Assembly: GCF_900291015.1 (NCBI RefSeq)
Contig: NZ_OLKL01000018.1
Span: forward strand, 62,001-126,000
DNA from: Pseudomonas persica
GTDB lineage: Bacteria > Pseudomonadota > Gammaproteobacteria > Pseudomonadales > Pseudomonadaceae
Length of the DNA: 64,000 bases
Direction of reading: 5' to 3'
The notes under the pieces were generated by a model. The model was not told the DNA's origin and did no database searches. It saw nothing but the letters and a program-made list of their open reading frames with translations. A program made the translations under genes and the position numbers. Shown in pieces: positions 48,213 through 56,317 of the stretch (its first letter is position 1; every line of letters begins with the position of its first letter).

Positions 48213-49190
48213 CTACGCTTTCTTTAACGGGCTATAGAATTCGAGGGCAGCCTTTCTTCCCGTCAGGTAGGTATCCCCCTCGCAGTCTTTGATGGATGTT
48301 ATATAGAACTCCTCAAAGATTTTGGCGGTTGCCTTCAGTGCTTCGTCGTCGGTCGCTTCGGCAATCTGTTTTGCCAAGTGCACTGCTCTCGTTTGGCCAT
48401 AATCTGGAAGTGCTACGGCTTCAATGGAATAGGAGAAATACTTGTTTTCAAATATCTGCTTCCTCAAGTTCTTCGACATCGTAAGTAAAGATTGCTCGAT
48501 GGTTTTGTCGACAAAGCTCAGGCTTGTAAGCTTACGGTATTTCATGAGTGCAATGATTGCGCCTATGTGGCCATTGTAGACACGAAAACGCATGTTTCCA
48601 TTTTCCTGCATTTCGGTGCCAAGTCTTTTCAGGTACTCAATTTCGTTTTCTTGAGGCGTGAAAACATATTCATAAAGCCAAAGATCGCCTTGTGAGTCCT
48701 CTTCCGATAGTTTAATTGTTATATCTTTGGATGTGATTGTACGGATTAGTCTGAAGGCCTTGCTTAGGTACTTTTCATCTTTGGTTGTCTCGTAAAGTCG
48801 CATGTATCCATACGCTGTATAGGCGTTCATGAAGGCGCCATAGAAAGGTTTCTTCATTGTTGCCCAGTACATGGGGAATGCAAAATCATTTCTTATGTAG
48901 GCATGATCCTCTATTGTTTCGGTATAGATGCTAGCCGCCAGATCAAGATAATCGATTTGATCGCGCATGGCCTTTGATAAGCCGTGTTTCCTAGATGAAG
49001 CATCTAGCGCGCATGCATTGATGGCGAAAGCGAATGGATTGAATGGCTGGTGGTAGTCGGTGACGTATTTTTCCGGCCATGACCTGAATAGATCAAGATG
49101 ATGCTTGGGCTGCCAGTCGGTTCTGTTTGGGCCGGTGCTCATCGCCCTGTCGAACCAGTCGTTTGTCAATGCTTCGTAATGAATCTTCAT
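48213..49190 (-). CDS. D-glucuronyl C5-epimerase-like (alpha/alpha)6 protein
   Basis: A 325-residue helical protein resembling the C-terminal catalytic domain of D-glucuronyl C5-epimerases. Supporting segments are NPFAFAINACAL (51-62), DLWLYEYVF (169-177, like the W/EEY element) and VYNGHIGAIIALMKYRKLT (204-222, like the NGF/NGH element). Such enzymes invert uronic acid C5 in polymers, but family members also have unknown roles. No signal peptide is seen, so it would be cytoplasmic. GAAGGA lies upstream of the ATG. Codon use is AT-rich. The homology is weak and the call is tentative. Confidence 0.5.
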   Translation of the reverse strand: MKIHYEALTNDWFDRAMSTGPNRTDWQPKHHLDLFRSWPEKYVTDYHQPFNPFAFAINACALDASSRKHGLSKAMRDQIDYLDLAASIYTETIEDHAYIRNDFAFPMYWATMKKPFYGAFMNAYTAYGYMRLYETTKDEKYLSKAFRLIRTITSKDITIKLSEEDSQGDLWLYEYVFTPQENEIEYLKRLGTEMQENGNMRFRVYNGHIGAIIALMKYRKLTSLSFVDKTIEQSLLTMSKNLRKQIFENKYFSYSIEAVALPDYGQTRAVHLAKQIAEATDDEALKATAKIFEEFYITSIKDCEGDTYLTGRKAALEFYSPLKKA

Positions 49191-49304
49191 GGGTCTCTAT
49201 CCTTCACCCAATGTGTAACGGCCAGTGAAATTCTGGTGTCCTTACATATCCGCGATGTAGGTTCGGGTCGTAGTGTTATCCGGTCTGCGGAAACGTCAGG
49301 TGGC

Positions 49305-49344
49305 TGGAAAAATATACCCCCACAACGAAACTGTTCGTGGTGGG
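49305..49344 (-). terminator. Terminator after the small lipoprotein gene
   Basis: On the minus strand, a stem of about 11 pairs with one mismatch (CCCACCACGAA and TTCGTTGTGGG) is followed by TATATTTTT. It lies about 50 bases downstream of the lipoprotein stop and may end the large operon. Confidence 0.65.
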
Positions 49345-49390
49345 AGTATCAAGATTGCAAGGTGGTCCAGAATCGCTCAGAGGATGCTGG

Positions 49391-49774
49391 TTATTGCTGT
49401 TTTTCTTGCCAGTAAATGCTGACTACGGCTGGATTCTTGTCATTAATCAGAACGCCAATGGTTGGCGAGTTTTTCTTGACGTAATGAACCTTCAGCGTTG
49501 TCGACGCTACGTTTGTCTGTTCGGAAACAGCATAACCCAAGGTGCGGAAGTGCTCGTCAAATTTTGCTTTTGTAGCATCTTGTGCGAGCGTGTACTGAAC
49601 CTCATAGCTCTTGAATGTACCGTTTTCAATAGGTTTGCTGGTGTTCTTGGTGATGCTGCCCTCAAGGGTCAGTTTCTCGCCCGAGGGGAGTTGAATATCA
49701 ACGCCTTTTTCCTCATTGCAGCCGCCCAAAGCGAGCAGGCAGGACAAAACGGCAACGCAGGTGATTTTTTTCAT
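49391..49774 (-). CDS. Small lipoprotein, paralogue of the one at 54085
   Basis: A 127-residue predicted lipoprotein with signal peptide MKKITCVAVLSCLLALGG and lipobox LGGC (Cys19). Its C-terminal part, LKVHYVKKNSPTIGVLI...VVSIYWQEK, closely resembles that of the lipoprotein at 54085-54498. No known family was recognised. It is the last gene of the tightly spaced minus-strand run, and a terminator follows. Confidence 0.75.
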   Translation of the reverse strand: MKKITCVAVLSCLLALGGCNEEKGVDIQLPSGEKLTLEGSITKNTSKPIENGTFKSYEVQYTLAQDATKAKFDEHFRTLGYAVSEQTNVASTTLKVHYVKKNSPTIGVLINDKNPAVVSIYWQEKQQ

Positions 49775-49846
49775 TTTGAACTGTAAACCTAGGGTTGTTA
49801 GTGTTGAGACGTAATTTCGGATTTTACCAAGCTTGGCAGCGGGTTG

Positions 49847-51064
49847 CTATTCCGTTTGCTTGAACTCCGCATGCTTGGGTGAGGTTTTGAGCAAGTCGAA
49901 GGCCATCCTCCTTTTGATAGCTTTTCGTGAATATTTTTGTATAAACTCATTTCGAGCAGTCTGGCGAAATTCCAGGCTTCTGAAGGATCTTATTGCGCCC
50001 TCAATATCGCATGGATTGAAAACGGCTGCATTCTGAATTCGGTTGCTGGCAAAACGGCCTGGGTAGCCCGATAGGCCGGCTAGTATCGGTTTCTCAGTGG
50101 CTGCGTACTCGAACAGCTTTGATGGCAGCACGCGACGGAAAGCCTTCATGTCATTCAGGTGCAAAAACAGAACATCAGCTTCACGATAGAGTTTAAGTAG
50201 GGCATCACGCTTCATTGGCGGAGTCAGGTAAACGTTGCTCACCTTTTCACTTTCAAGCGCTTTTTTAAGCCGGTCAGCAGCACCACCAGATCCAATGATG
50301 TGGAATTCCACTTCCTTTTCCAAGCGTTTGGCCAGTTGCGGCACAATCAGATGTAAACCTTGGCCTGCACCTATGTTCCCTGCATATACAATTTTTAGTT
50401 TGCGTGGTAGTGCAGGGAGGCTTTGCACTGCAACTGTTGCCGGGAGTGGCGTCAGGAACAGCTCATCGATTCCGTTCGTATAGAAGGTAAAGGCTTTTTC
50501 CGGATAGCGCTTTTTAAAATATGAGGTGAATCCTGGTGAAATAAGATTCACTTTGGCGGCTTGCCGGATGGTGGTAGCCTCTACCGATGAAAAGATTGCA
50601 GACGTTATTCTTCCAAGTGCCGGAGGCAGCACCCCTTGCAAGGTATCGACAAAAATGTCCCTGATGTCCAAGTATAGCTTGGTCCCAGTTCTTTTGGAGA
50701 TATAGGCCCCTAGGGAAGCGGTCATCAGGCGTGACGAGGTGGCGAAGATCAAATCGTATTGCTTGTTTCTGGCTGCCTTGCACACTTGCATGGCAAAACT
50801 ACCGAAAGAAAAAGCCTGGTCAACAAAACCACTTTTGTGTGAAGGCACGGCAAGACGCCGTACAGTGAGATTGGAAAACCGCTCATAGCTGGGCGCGGTG
50901 GCCTTGAAGGTATGATACCGATTGGGCTGGGTGGTGATGACATCGATTTCCACGTGGTCGCTGACATTATCCAGAAGCGCGTTTACCAGAGCTTCCGCAC
51001 GGAAAGACCCTGCCGACAAGTCCGGTGGGTAGTAAAAGCTCAAAAAGAGAATGCGAGTTTTCAC
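49847..51064 (-). CDS. Glycosyltransferase family 4 (WbuB-like)
   Basis: A 405-residue GT-B enzyme. The N-terminal ILFLSFYYPPDLSAGSFRAE and YLDIRDIFVDTL are typical of WbuB-like transferases, and the donor domain has IVYAGNIGAGQGLH and LPSKLFEYAATEKPILAGL. The start is GTG at 51064 with AGGTAA upstream. It follows the other GT4 gene by 6 bases. Donor and acceptor are unknown. Confidence 0.86.
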   Translation of the reverse strand: MKTRILFLSFYYPPDLSAGSFRAEALVNALLDNVSDHVEIDVITTQPNRYHTFKATAPSYERFSNLTVRRLAVPSHKSGFVDQAFSFGSFAMQVCKAARNKQYDLIFATSSRLMTASLGAYISKRTGTKLYLDIRDIFVDTLQGVLPPALGRITSAIFSSVEATTIRQAAKVNLISPGFTSYFKKRYPEKAFTFYTNGIDELFLTPLPATVAVQSLPALPRKLKIVYAGNIGAGQGLHLIVPQLAKRLEKEVEFHIIGSGGAADRLKKALESEKVSNVYLTPPMKRDALLKLYREADVLFLHLNDMKAFRRVLPSKLFEYAATEKPILAGLSGYPGRFASNRIQNAAVFNPCDIEGAIRSFRSLEFRQTARNEFIQKYSRKAIKRRMAFDLLKTSPKHAEFKQTE

Positions 51065-51070
51065 GGTCGG

Positions 51071-52306
51071 TTACCTGGCTTGAGCCGGGGCAAACAACAC
51101 CCGTTCATATAGATCGACTAGGCTCTTTTCCTGTGCTTCCCAGTTCAGATTCCGTGCGGTATTTCTCGCATTGTGGGCAAAGCGTTCGCGAAGCTCGCGA
51201 TCGCCAAGCAACTTCACAATGGTGTTGCTTAACGCCTGCTCGTCATTTCCTGGCACCAGCAAGCCGATTTCGTTGGCTCTGACAATTTTGCGGATCTCTG
51301 GAAAATCAGTGGCCACCACCGGCAACCCGGCGATCACATACTCGAAGAGTTTGTTTGAATCCGTCGTGTAATGATTGAGGCATGTGTTCTCGATTGGCTG
51401 TACACCAATGTCGGCGGATGCTGTATAGGCCGGCAATTCTGCCAATGCCACTGTCGGGATGAAGTGGACTTTATGTTGAATATTCAATTCATGTGCCAAT
51501 GCCATGAGCGGCTGAGCCAGCCTGCCCCCGCCTATCAACACGAAGAAGCAATCAGGCACATGCTGTGCGCAGCGGATCAGCTTTTCCAGGCCGCGTCCTT
51601 GTTGCAAGCCGCCCTGGTACACCACGATCGGCCATGGCTCAAGCAGTCCCAGTTCATCCCTGATCTTGTTGGAGCGCGGGCTCTCGACAAGTCTTGGACG
51701 GTTTTGCAGTACCAGTGGGCGCTCCACGCCATAGGCTCTGGCGAAGTATTTGGCGCGTGCGTCGGTGGTGGTGATGGTGCCATTGGCAGCCGGCATCAGC
51801 CGCTTCTCGACGAACCCCACCACTTTTCTCAAGCTCTTGTAACCTTCGCGGCTGGTACTTATTTCATGTGCGTCATATACCAGCTTGGCTCGCGACAGTT
51901 TTGCAGCCAACCAGGCAGTTGGCAGGGTATTTACATCATGTGAATGAACCACCGGAGCCCGGTACTCAAGCATCTTGACCAGCAGGGCAAAGTGGGTCCA
52001 GCCGCGCGCGATGGCTCTGAATACCAGCGTCTTAAGGCTGGGTTTGATTGAGGTGGGTTTGGCCGCTTCGACAGCTGCCTTGGTGGTAGCCGGTACATTT
52101 TTCTTTCGCAGTTTCCACAGGGGAGACCGGGCTACCCGCACGACTTCAATGCCATCCTGCAGTACAGTGTGCTCCTGGGTAACGCCTGGCGTATGCAGCG
52201 CAAACACCCTCACCTTGTAGCCTGCACGTTGCAGCGTTTGCGCTTCCTTCATTACGCGCGCGTCATTCAGGAACTCATTCCAGACGATCATCGAAACTTT
52301 TGTCAT
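51071..52306 (-). CDS. Glycosyltransferase family 4
   Basis: A 411-residue GT-B enzyme with VSMIVWNEFLNDARVMKEAQ at the N-terminus, VVHSHDVNTLPTAW, VVYQGGLQQGRGLEKLI and the donor site DSNKLFEYVIAGLPVVATDF. The ATG overlaps the stop of the membrane protein upstream by 4 bases, so the two are coupled. The sugar is unknown. Confidence 0.87.
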   Translation of the reverse strand: MTKVSMIVWNEFLNDARVMKEAQTLQRAGYKVRVFALHTPGVTQEHTVLQDGIEVVRVARSPLWKLRKKNVPATTKAAVEAAKPTSIKPSLKTLVFRAIARGWTHFALLVKMLEYRAPVVHSHDVNTLPTAWLAAKLSRAKLVYDAHEISTSREGYKSLRKVVGFVEKRLMPAANGTITTTDARAKYFARAYGVERPLVLQNRPRLVESPRSNKIRDELGLLEPWPIVVYQGGLQQGRGLEKLIRCAQHVPDCFFVLIGGGRLAQPLMALAHELNIQHKVHFIPTVALAELPAYTASADIGVQPIENTCLNHYTTDSNKLFEYVIAGLPVVATDFPEIRKIVRANEIGLLVPGNDEQALSNTIVKLLGDRELRERFAHNARNTARNLNWEAQEKSLVDLYERVLFAPAQAR

Positions 52307-54042
52307 TGCGTCGCCACCTCTGCAGTTGCAGGTGTATCAAAAATTTCAATGCAATTAACGATGTCGGGTGTCAATGCAAGGGCCGCCGAATAGTCTTTTC
52401 GCACGATATGTCTTTCCAACATGTACATCAGTGCGGCCAACCACACTTTATGAGGGTCGATCGACGCCAGTGCCTGGCGTTGATCTGCACTACGCAGTGT
52501 TTCAAACAGTGCGTCCTTCTGGGCAACAGGCCAGCTGCAGCCAATGGCTTCGATTCGCCAATTGCTCCAGTGGCTGAGCACAAAGCCGGAAGCAGGCGAA
52601 GCCAGAAGCGTGTTGTTGGTGATGTCCAGCGGCACGATCTGGCGGGGAAGCGTGGCGAGATAGCCGTTAATGGCAGGCAAGTTGTCGATGATATTATCTA
52701 CGTTAGTTGTATCATCCTCGTTGATGCAAGCCAGGCGCAACGCGTTGATTGTCGTTTCATCCAGACGCTGCTCAAGGTACAGGCGTGTGCGCGTGAACTG
52801 CGCGATCAGCGCTGCGGAGGGCTCGAGCAGCAGCAGTTTTTGTGCAATCGCCAGAATGCCTTCGCCAATCTTCCGGCCGCCGATCAGCTTTTCAGCGCCG
52901 TCAAACTTGTAGACATGGCAATCAATGTCGCTCACTCGGTAGTGACCAACAAATGGCAGGTCTGGCAGGCCAGGTTGCGTAGTCAGCAGCGTGCGTTCCT
53001 GCAAGGCGGAAGACGAAATGTTGCTGCCAAACACCTTGACCAGCAGTGTACCGGTGTCGTCCTGCTGTTCCAGTTGCAGGGTGAACGCGTAAATATCGGC
53101 AAAGCCGACCTGGTGCCAATGCATCTTGTAGCCGTCGGCTGCTTCCAGGCCTAGTTTATCAAGCAGTGCCTTGACCCACCTTTCCCTGTTCTCGGCATCC
53201 AGAATGTATTCCAGGCCGTTACTTTGTGGTCGAAGCTCGATAAGAGGCTGGGATTGATAGAACAATGCGTTGACTTGTCGATGCTGAATACGCAGGCCGA
53301 TCACGTCCAGGATCATGCTGGACAGCCTCTGCAGCCCTTGGCGCATAATCAGCACGGCAATCACTGCATTGAAAATCTTGCTGTGCTGGTAGTACAGGAA
53401 GTCGGTAACCAGGAAGAAAAAGCTCAGGAGAAAGCCGGTTGCGGCCAGGGCGTTGAGAATCGGGCCGTAATGATGATGAAAGCTCTCGCGGACTCTTCTA
53501 ACGTGGTTGTAGGCCAGGACGCTAACGCTGCTGGCAATGACCAGGTAAACAAGAATCGCCAGCAGCAAGCTTGGGTACACATACAATAATGCCAGCGCGC
53601 TCAGGCTGAAGAAAGCTGCGCCGGCCATGGCACGATTGAAGCGTGAGTAAGCATTGGTGGCAATTTTGTCCTGGTTTTCGAACAGGTTCAGCTTCGAAGT
53701 GCGTGCTAGAAGTTTTCGCGTACCGTTGCGGCAAAGCAGTGCGCTGGCCAGTTCTGATAACAGGTAGGCGATGTAGCAAAGCGCTGCCGCTGCGGTTAGT
53801 GAATAGATCAGATGATCTTTTTCGAGCGTATGCAAAATGGACGGGAAATAGGCGGGTGTTTTTTCCGAGCCCAGCAGAATGATGACTTTGAGTGGCAGGA
53901 AAAACGCCAGGAGAAGAAATATCTGGCTCGCTAACGTGCTGATCTGTACCAGAAGCGTAATAATGGGTACAACCCGGACGAATTTTACGCCCAGGGAAAT
54001 GCACCAGCCGACAGTTGCTTTGATCTGCTGTTGGAGTTTCAT
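52303..54042 (-). CDS. Membrane protein with possible degenerate kinase-like C-terminal half
   Basis: A 579-residue protein from the ATG at 54042 (a TTG at 54066 would add 8 residues). I do not recognise it. The N-terminal half has about six hydrophobic helices in pairs, recalling the permease fold of ABC exporters, with no ATPase. Numbering from the TTG, the soluble part (about 275-587) has LLVKVFG (Lys344), LQERTLL (Glu357), a hinge-like stretch near 370-390, then IVPLDITNN (Asp481) and LSHWSNW where kinases or aminoglycoside-type phosphotransferases would have an Asp. It could be an inactive kinase fold; this is inference. It is coupled to a GT4 gene and follows a lipoprotein gene. Confidence 0.5.
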   Translation of the reverse strand: MKLQQQIKATVGWCISLGVKFVRVVPIITLLVQISTLASQIFLLLAFFLPLKVIILLGSEKTPAYFPSILHTLEKDHLIYSLTAAAALCYIAYLLSELASALLCRNGTRKLLARTSKLNLFENQDKIATNAYSRFNRAMAGAAFFSLSALALLYVYPSLLLAILVYLVIASSVSVLAYNHVRRVRESFHHHYGPILNALAATGFLLSFFFLVTDFLYYQHSKIFNAVIAVLIMRQGLQRLSSMILDVIGLRIQHRQVNALFYQSQPLIELRPQSNGLEYILDAENRERWVKALLDKLGLEAADGYKMHWHQVGFADIYAFTLQLEQQDDTGTLLVKVFGSNISSSALQERTLLTTQPGLPDLPFVGHYRVSDIDCHVYKFDGAEKLIGGRKIGEGILAIAQKLLLLEPSAALIAQFTRTRLYLEQRLDETTINALRLACINEDDTTNVDNIIDNLPAINGYLATLPRQIVPLDITNNTLLASPASGFVLSHWSNWRIEAIGCSWPVAQKDALFETLRSADQRQALASIDPHKVWLAALMYMLERHIVRKDYSAALALTPDIVNCIEIFDTPATAEVATQ

Positions 54043-54084
54043 ATCAAACCGCAAGCGTAAGCGCAAATTTCGTGCTTGTGTCCA

Positions 54085-54498
54085 TTACTTTTCCTGCCAA
54101 TAAATGCTGGCGAGAGTTTCGTAATCGTCGTCCTTGTTTCGTGTGGTAAAGATTGCGCCAATCGGAGGTACAGCCTTTTTGTAATACTGTACCTTGAACT
54201 GATTGGCGTCGTTGACGATGATCTTGCGGGTATAGCCATTGGCTTTCAGCACCGCGTAGACATCATTTTCGGCAATTTTATCCACGCCGGAGTAAACGAA
54301 TTCATGCATGCTTAGGAAGCCCGCATTGTTGGGTTTCCTGTGCGATTTCTGATGCGTCCCTCTGAGTAGCACGTACGTGGAGTCACTCAGATGCAGGGCA
54401 TTGGCAGACTTTGCATCTGCCATTACATCCGCTGCAGGTGGTTGTTCGCAACCGGTCAGCATTGTCAGCAGCGCGATAATGAAAACGTATGGCTTCAT
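54085..54498 (-). CDS. Small lipoprotein, paralogue of the one at 49391
   Basis: A 137-residue predicted lipoprotein with lipobox LTGC (Cys17). The C-terminal QFKVQYYKKAVPPIGAIF...ASIYWQEK is shared with the lipoprotein at 49391-49774. No family is recognised. It lies 12 bases after the DUF6270-fusion gene and 42 bases before the membrane protein. Confidence 0.75.
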   Translation of the reverse strand: MKPYVFIIALLTMLTGCEQPPAADVMADAKSANALHLSDSTYVLLRGTHQKSHRKPNNAGFLSMHEFVYSGVDKIAENDVYAVLKANGYTRKIIVNDANQFKVQYYKKAVPPIGAIFTTRNKDDDYETLASIYWQEK

Positions 54499-54510
54499 GG
54501 TGTGGTCACT

Positions 54511-56313
54511 TCAATTGATGATCCGTGCCAGCAATTGCCTGGCAACGGTGCTGTAGTAGGTGCCATGGTAGTAGTAGGGGCAGAATGCCCACTTGTGCTC
54601 GTTTTTCGAGACGTATTGCACCATCTTCGCTAAGGCTTGTTTGGCAATGGTTCTGTAATACGAACTGTCATAGTGATAGGGGCAATAGGCCCAACGCGGG
54701 GCGCCACCAGCTATCAGCCCGGCATCCTTGCCACCAATTCGTTCTACCGGGACTGTCAAGTCTTCCAGGCTATCCAGCATCGGGTCGATGATTGCATTGT
54801 TCAGATCGATCAGGCCCTGGAACGTGCTGCCAGCGAAGCTGGCAACGGCCTCTTTGCTCTTGTACTGGCTCGCCCAGTTGGCCTGATGCACAAAAATGTT
54901 CGGGCACAGGCTGGCCACGCGATCCAGGAACATGGGCAGGGCCCAGGCGCGCAGTTGCTTTGCCTGTTCACTCCAAGGGGCTTGCACGGTGTATTCGATA
55001 CCGCATTTAGCCAGCGTCTTGAGCATCAACGGGCTGGCCGTCACGATCGAGGTGCCAAATGTGGCAATGCCAATGCTTTCGTCAAAAAAATCCACAATGA
55101 CGATGTCGGGGCGAGATTGTTCGAGTTGTTGCCAATGCTCTTTCGACGCATCCCACTCAACGTGCTTGGCCTCTGCGCCTTCTGCTTCAACGCTGAACCG
55201 TGCATCGAGACATGGCGGCGCCATGTACGAAATCACCGACGATTGAGACATGTAGAAACACACCTCAAAGCGCTCCAGCGTCTTTTTCTGGAACTTGAAC
55301 AGATTATGGGAAGCGCTTGAGCCAAGAATTGCGACGCGTATCTTGCCTGACCCCGTTTTGACGGGGTTCGGCCGCGATGCCTTTTTTTCAAGCCTGGCCT
55401 TCTGTGACAAGAGGCTGTTCACCACCTCTGTATCGGGGCCGTCAATGTTCTTTTGCTCAGCCTTGAGCTGTTGGCGTACGTTGTTGAGTTTCTCCAGGTA
55501 CTTGTGAGGCATGCCCAGCGGCGATTGCCTGAGTAGTTGGCTCAGGTAGTCGAGCCGTGGTTGTTGCAGGCCAAACCGTGCAAACAGGGCTGGGTCGAAA
55601 CCTTTGACGCTTTCGGGGGTGCCAAGTATGCGCGCCCGAGCGCCAAAGAAGTAGGAATCGCTAAGTGGATGCTTGGTATAGAGGTACAGTGGCTCTTCAC
55701 GTGTGAGGTGAATGTGCTCGGCAGAGATCTGCTGCTGCTCCAGGGTGGTGACGACAAGATGATGCGCATACTGGGTAATCGCATGTGTCTTGGGGCCACT
55801 GGTTTTGTCGACCATCGTCAGCGCCAGAGCCAGCGTGTCGTAATCCACTGGGCGATAGCATTGGTCCGAAGGCAGAAATTCCAGTCCATTCTTCAGCGAG
55901 ATCAATAACACCTCCGAGATATTGTGCTCGGAGGTGGCCTCGGACTGAATCAGGTCGATGACGCTTTCATGGATACAGTCATCGTCGTCAATGCGTGACG
56001 TGACCAGTGTCGCCGCATTGACCCCCTTGAGCAGAAGCATGACTTCGCGGCTGACCATGCTGTAGTCGCTGACCTGAAGCGTGCGGGCATTCAGGTCAGT
56101 GTTGCGCAGTAACTGCTCAAGGCGCGTGCGGTGCAGGACCGGTAATGCTTCATCAATGAAGATGATCCACTCGAAGCCTTGATTACTTTGGTTGGCCAAG
56201 GATGGGAGAACGGTGTTGGCAAAGATCTCCAGCCTGTACGACAGCCACAGTTCATCCTTGATGCCGATACCAAAATTGGTGAAAACAAAGTGCTTCAAAG
56301 CGGATTTCAACAT
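54511..56313 (-). CDS. Rhamnosyltransferase-like GT fused to a DUF6270-like domain
   Basis: A 600-residue fusion. Residues 1-290 resemble the putative rhamnosyltransferase (GT-A-like) family, with RLEIFANTVLPSLANQSNQG, FEWIIFIDE and SRIDDDDCIHE. Residues about 325-600 match the DUF6270 pattern of the protein at 46649: AILGSSASHNLFKF, YMSQSSVISYM, DIVIVDFFDE, QANWASQY. The final motif WAYCPYHYDSSYY (from 541) is repeated as WAFCPYYYHGTYY (from 575), a small tandem duplication. The start lies 4 bases after the stop of the giant gene. Confidence 0.75.
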   Translation of the reverse strand: MLKSALKHFVFTNFGIGIKDELWLSYRLEIFANTVLPSLANQSNQGFEWIIFIDEALPVLHRTRLEQLLRNTDLNARTLQVSDYSMVSREVMLLLKGVNAATLVTSRIDDDDCIHESVIDLIQSEATSEHNISEVLLISLKNGLEFLPSDQCYRPVDYDTLALALTMVDKTSGPKTHAITQYAHHLVVTTLEQQQISAEHIHLTREEPLYLYTKHPLSDSYFFGARARILGTPESVKGFDPALFARFGLQQPRLDYLSQLLRQSPLGMPHKYLEKLNNVRQQLKAEQKNIDGPDTEVVNSLLSQKARLEKKASRPNPVKTGSGKIRVAILGSSASHNLFKFQKKTLERFEVCFYMSQSSVISYMAPPCLDARFSVEAEGAEAKHVEWDASKEHWQQLEQSRPDIVIVDFFDESIGIATFGTSIVTASPLMLKTLAKCGIEYTVQAPWSEQAKQLRAWALPMFLDRVASLCPNIFVHQANWASQYKSKEAVASFAGSTFQGLIDLNNAIIDPMLDSLEDLTVPVERIGGKDAGLIAGGAPRWAYCPYHYDSSYYRTIAKQALAKMVQYVSKNEHKWAFCPYYYHGTYYSTVARQLLARIIN

Positions 56314-56317
56314 ATCT

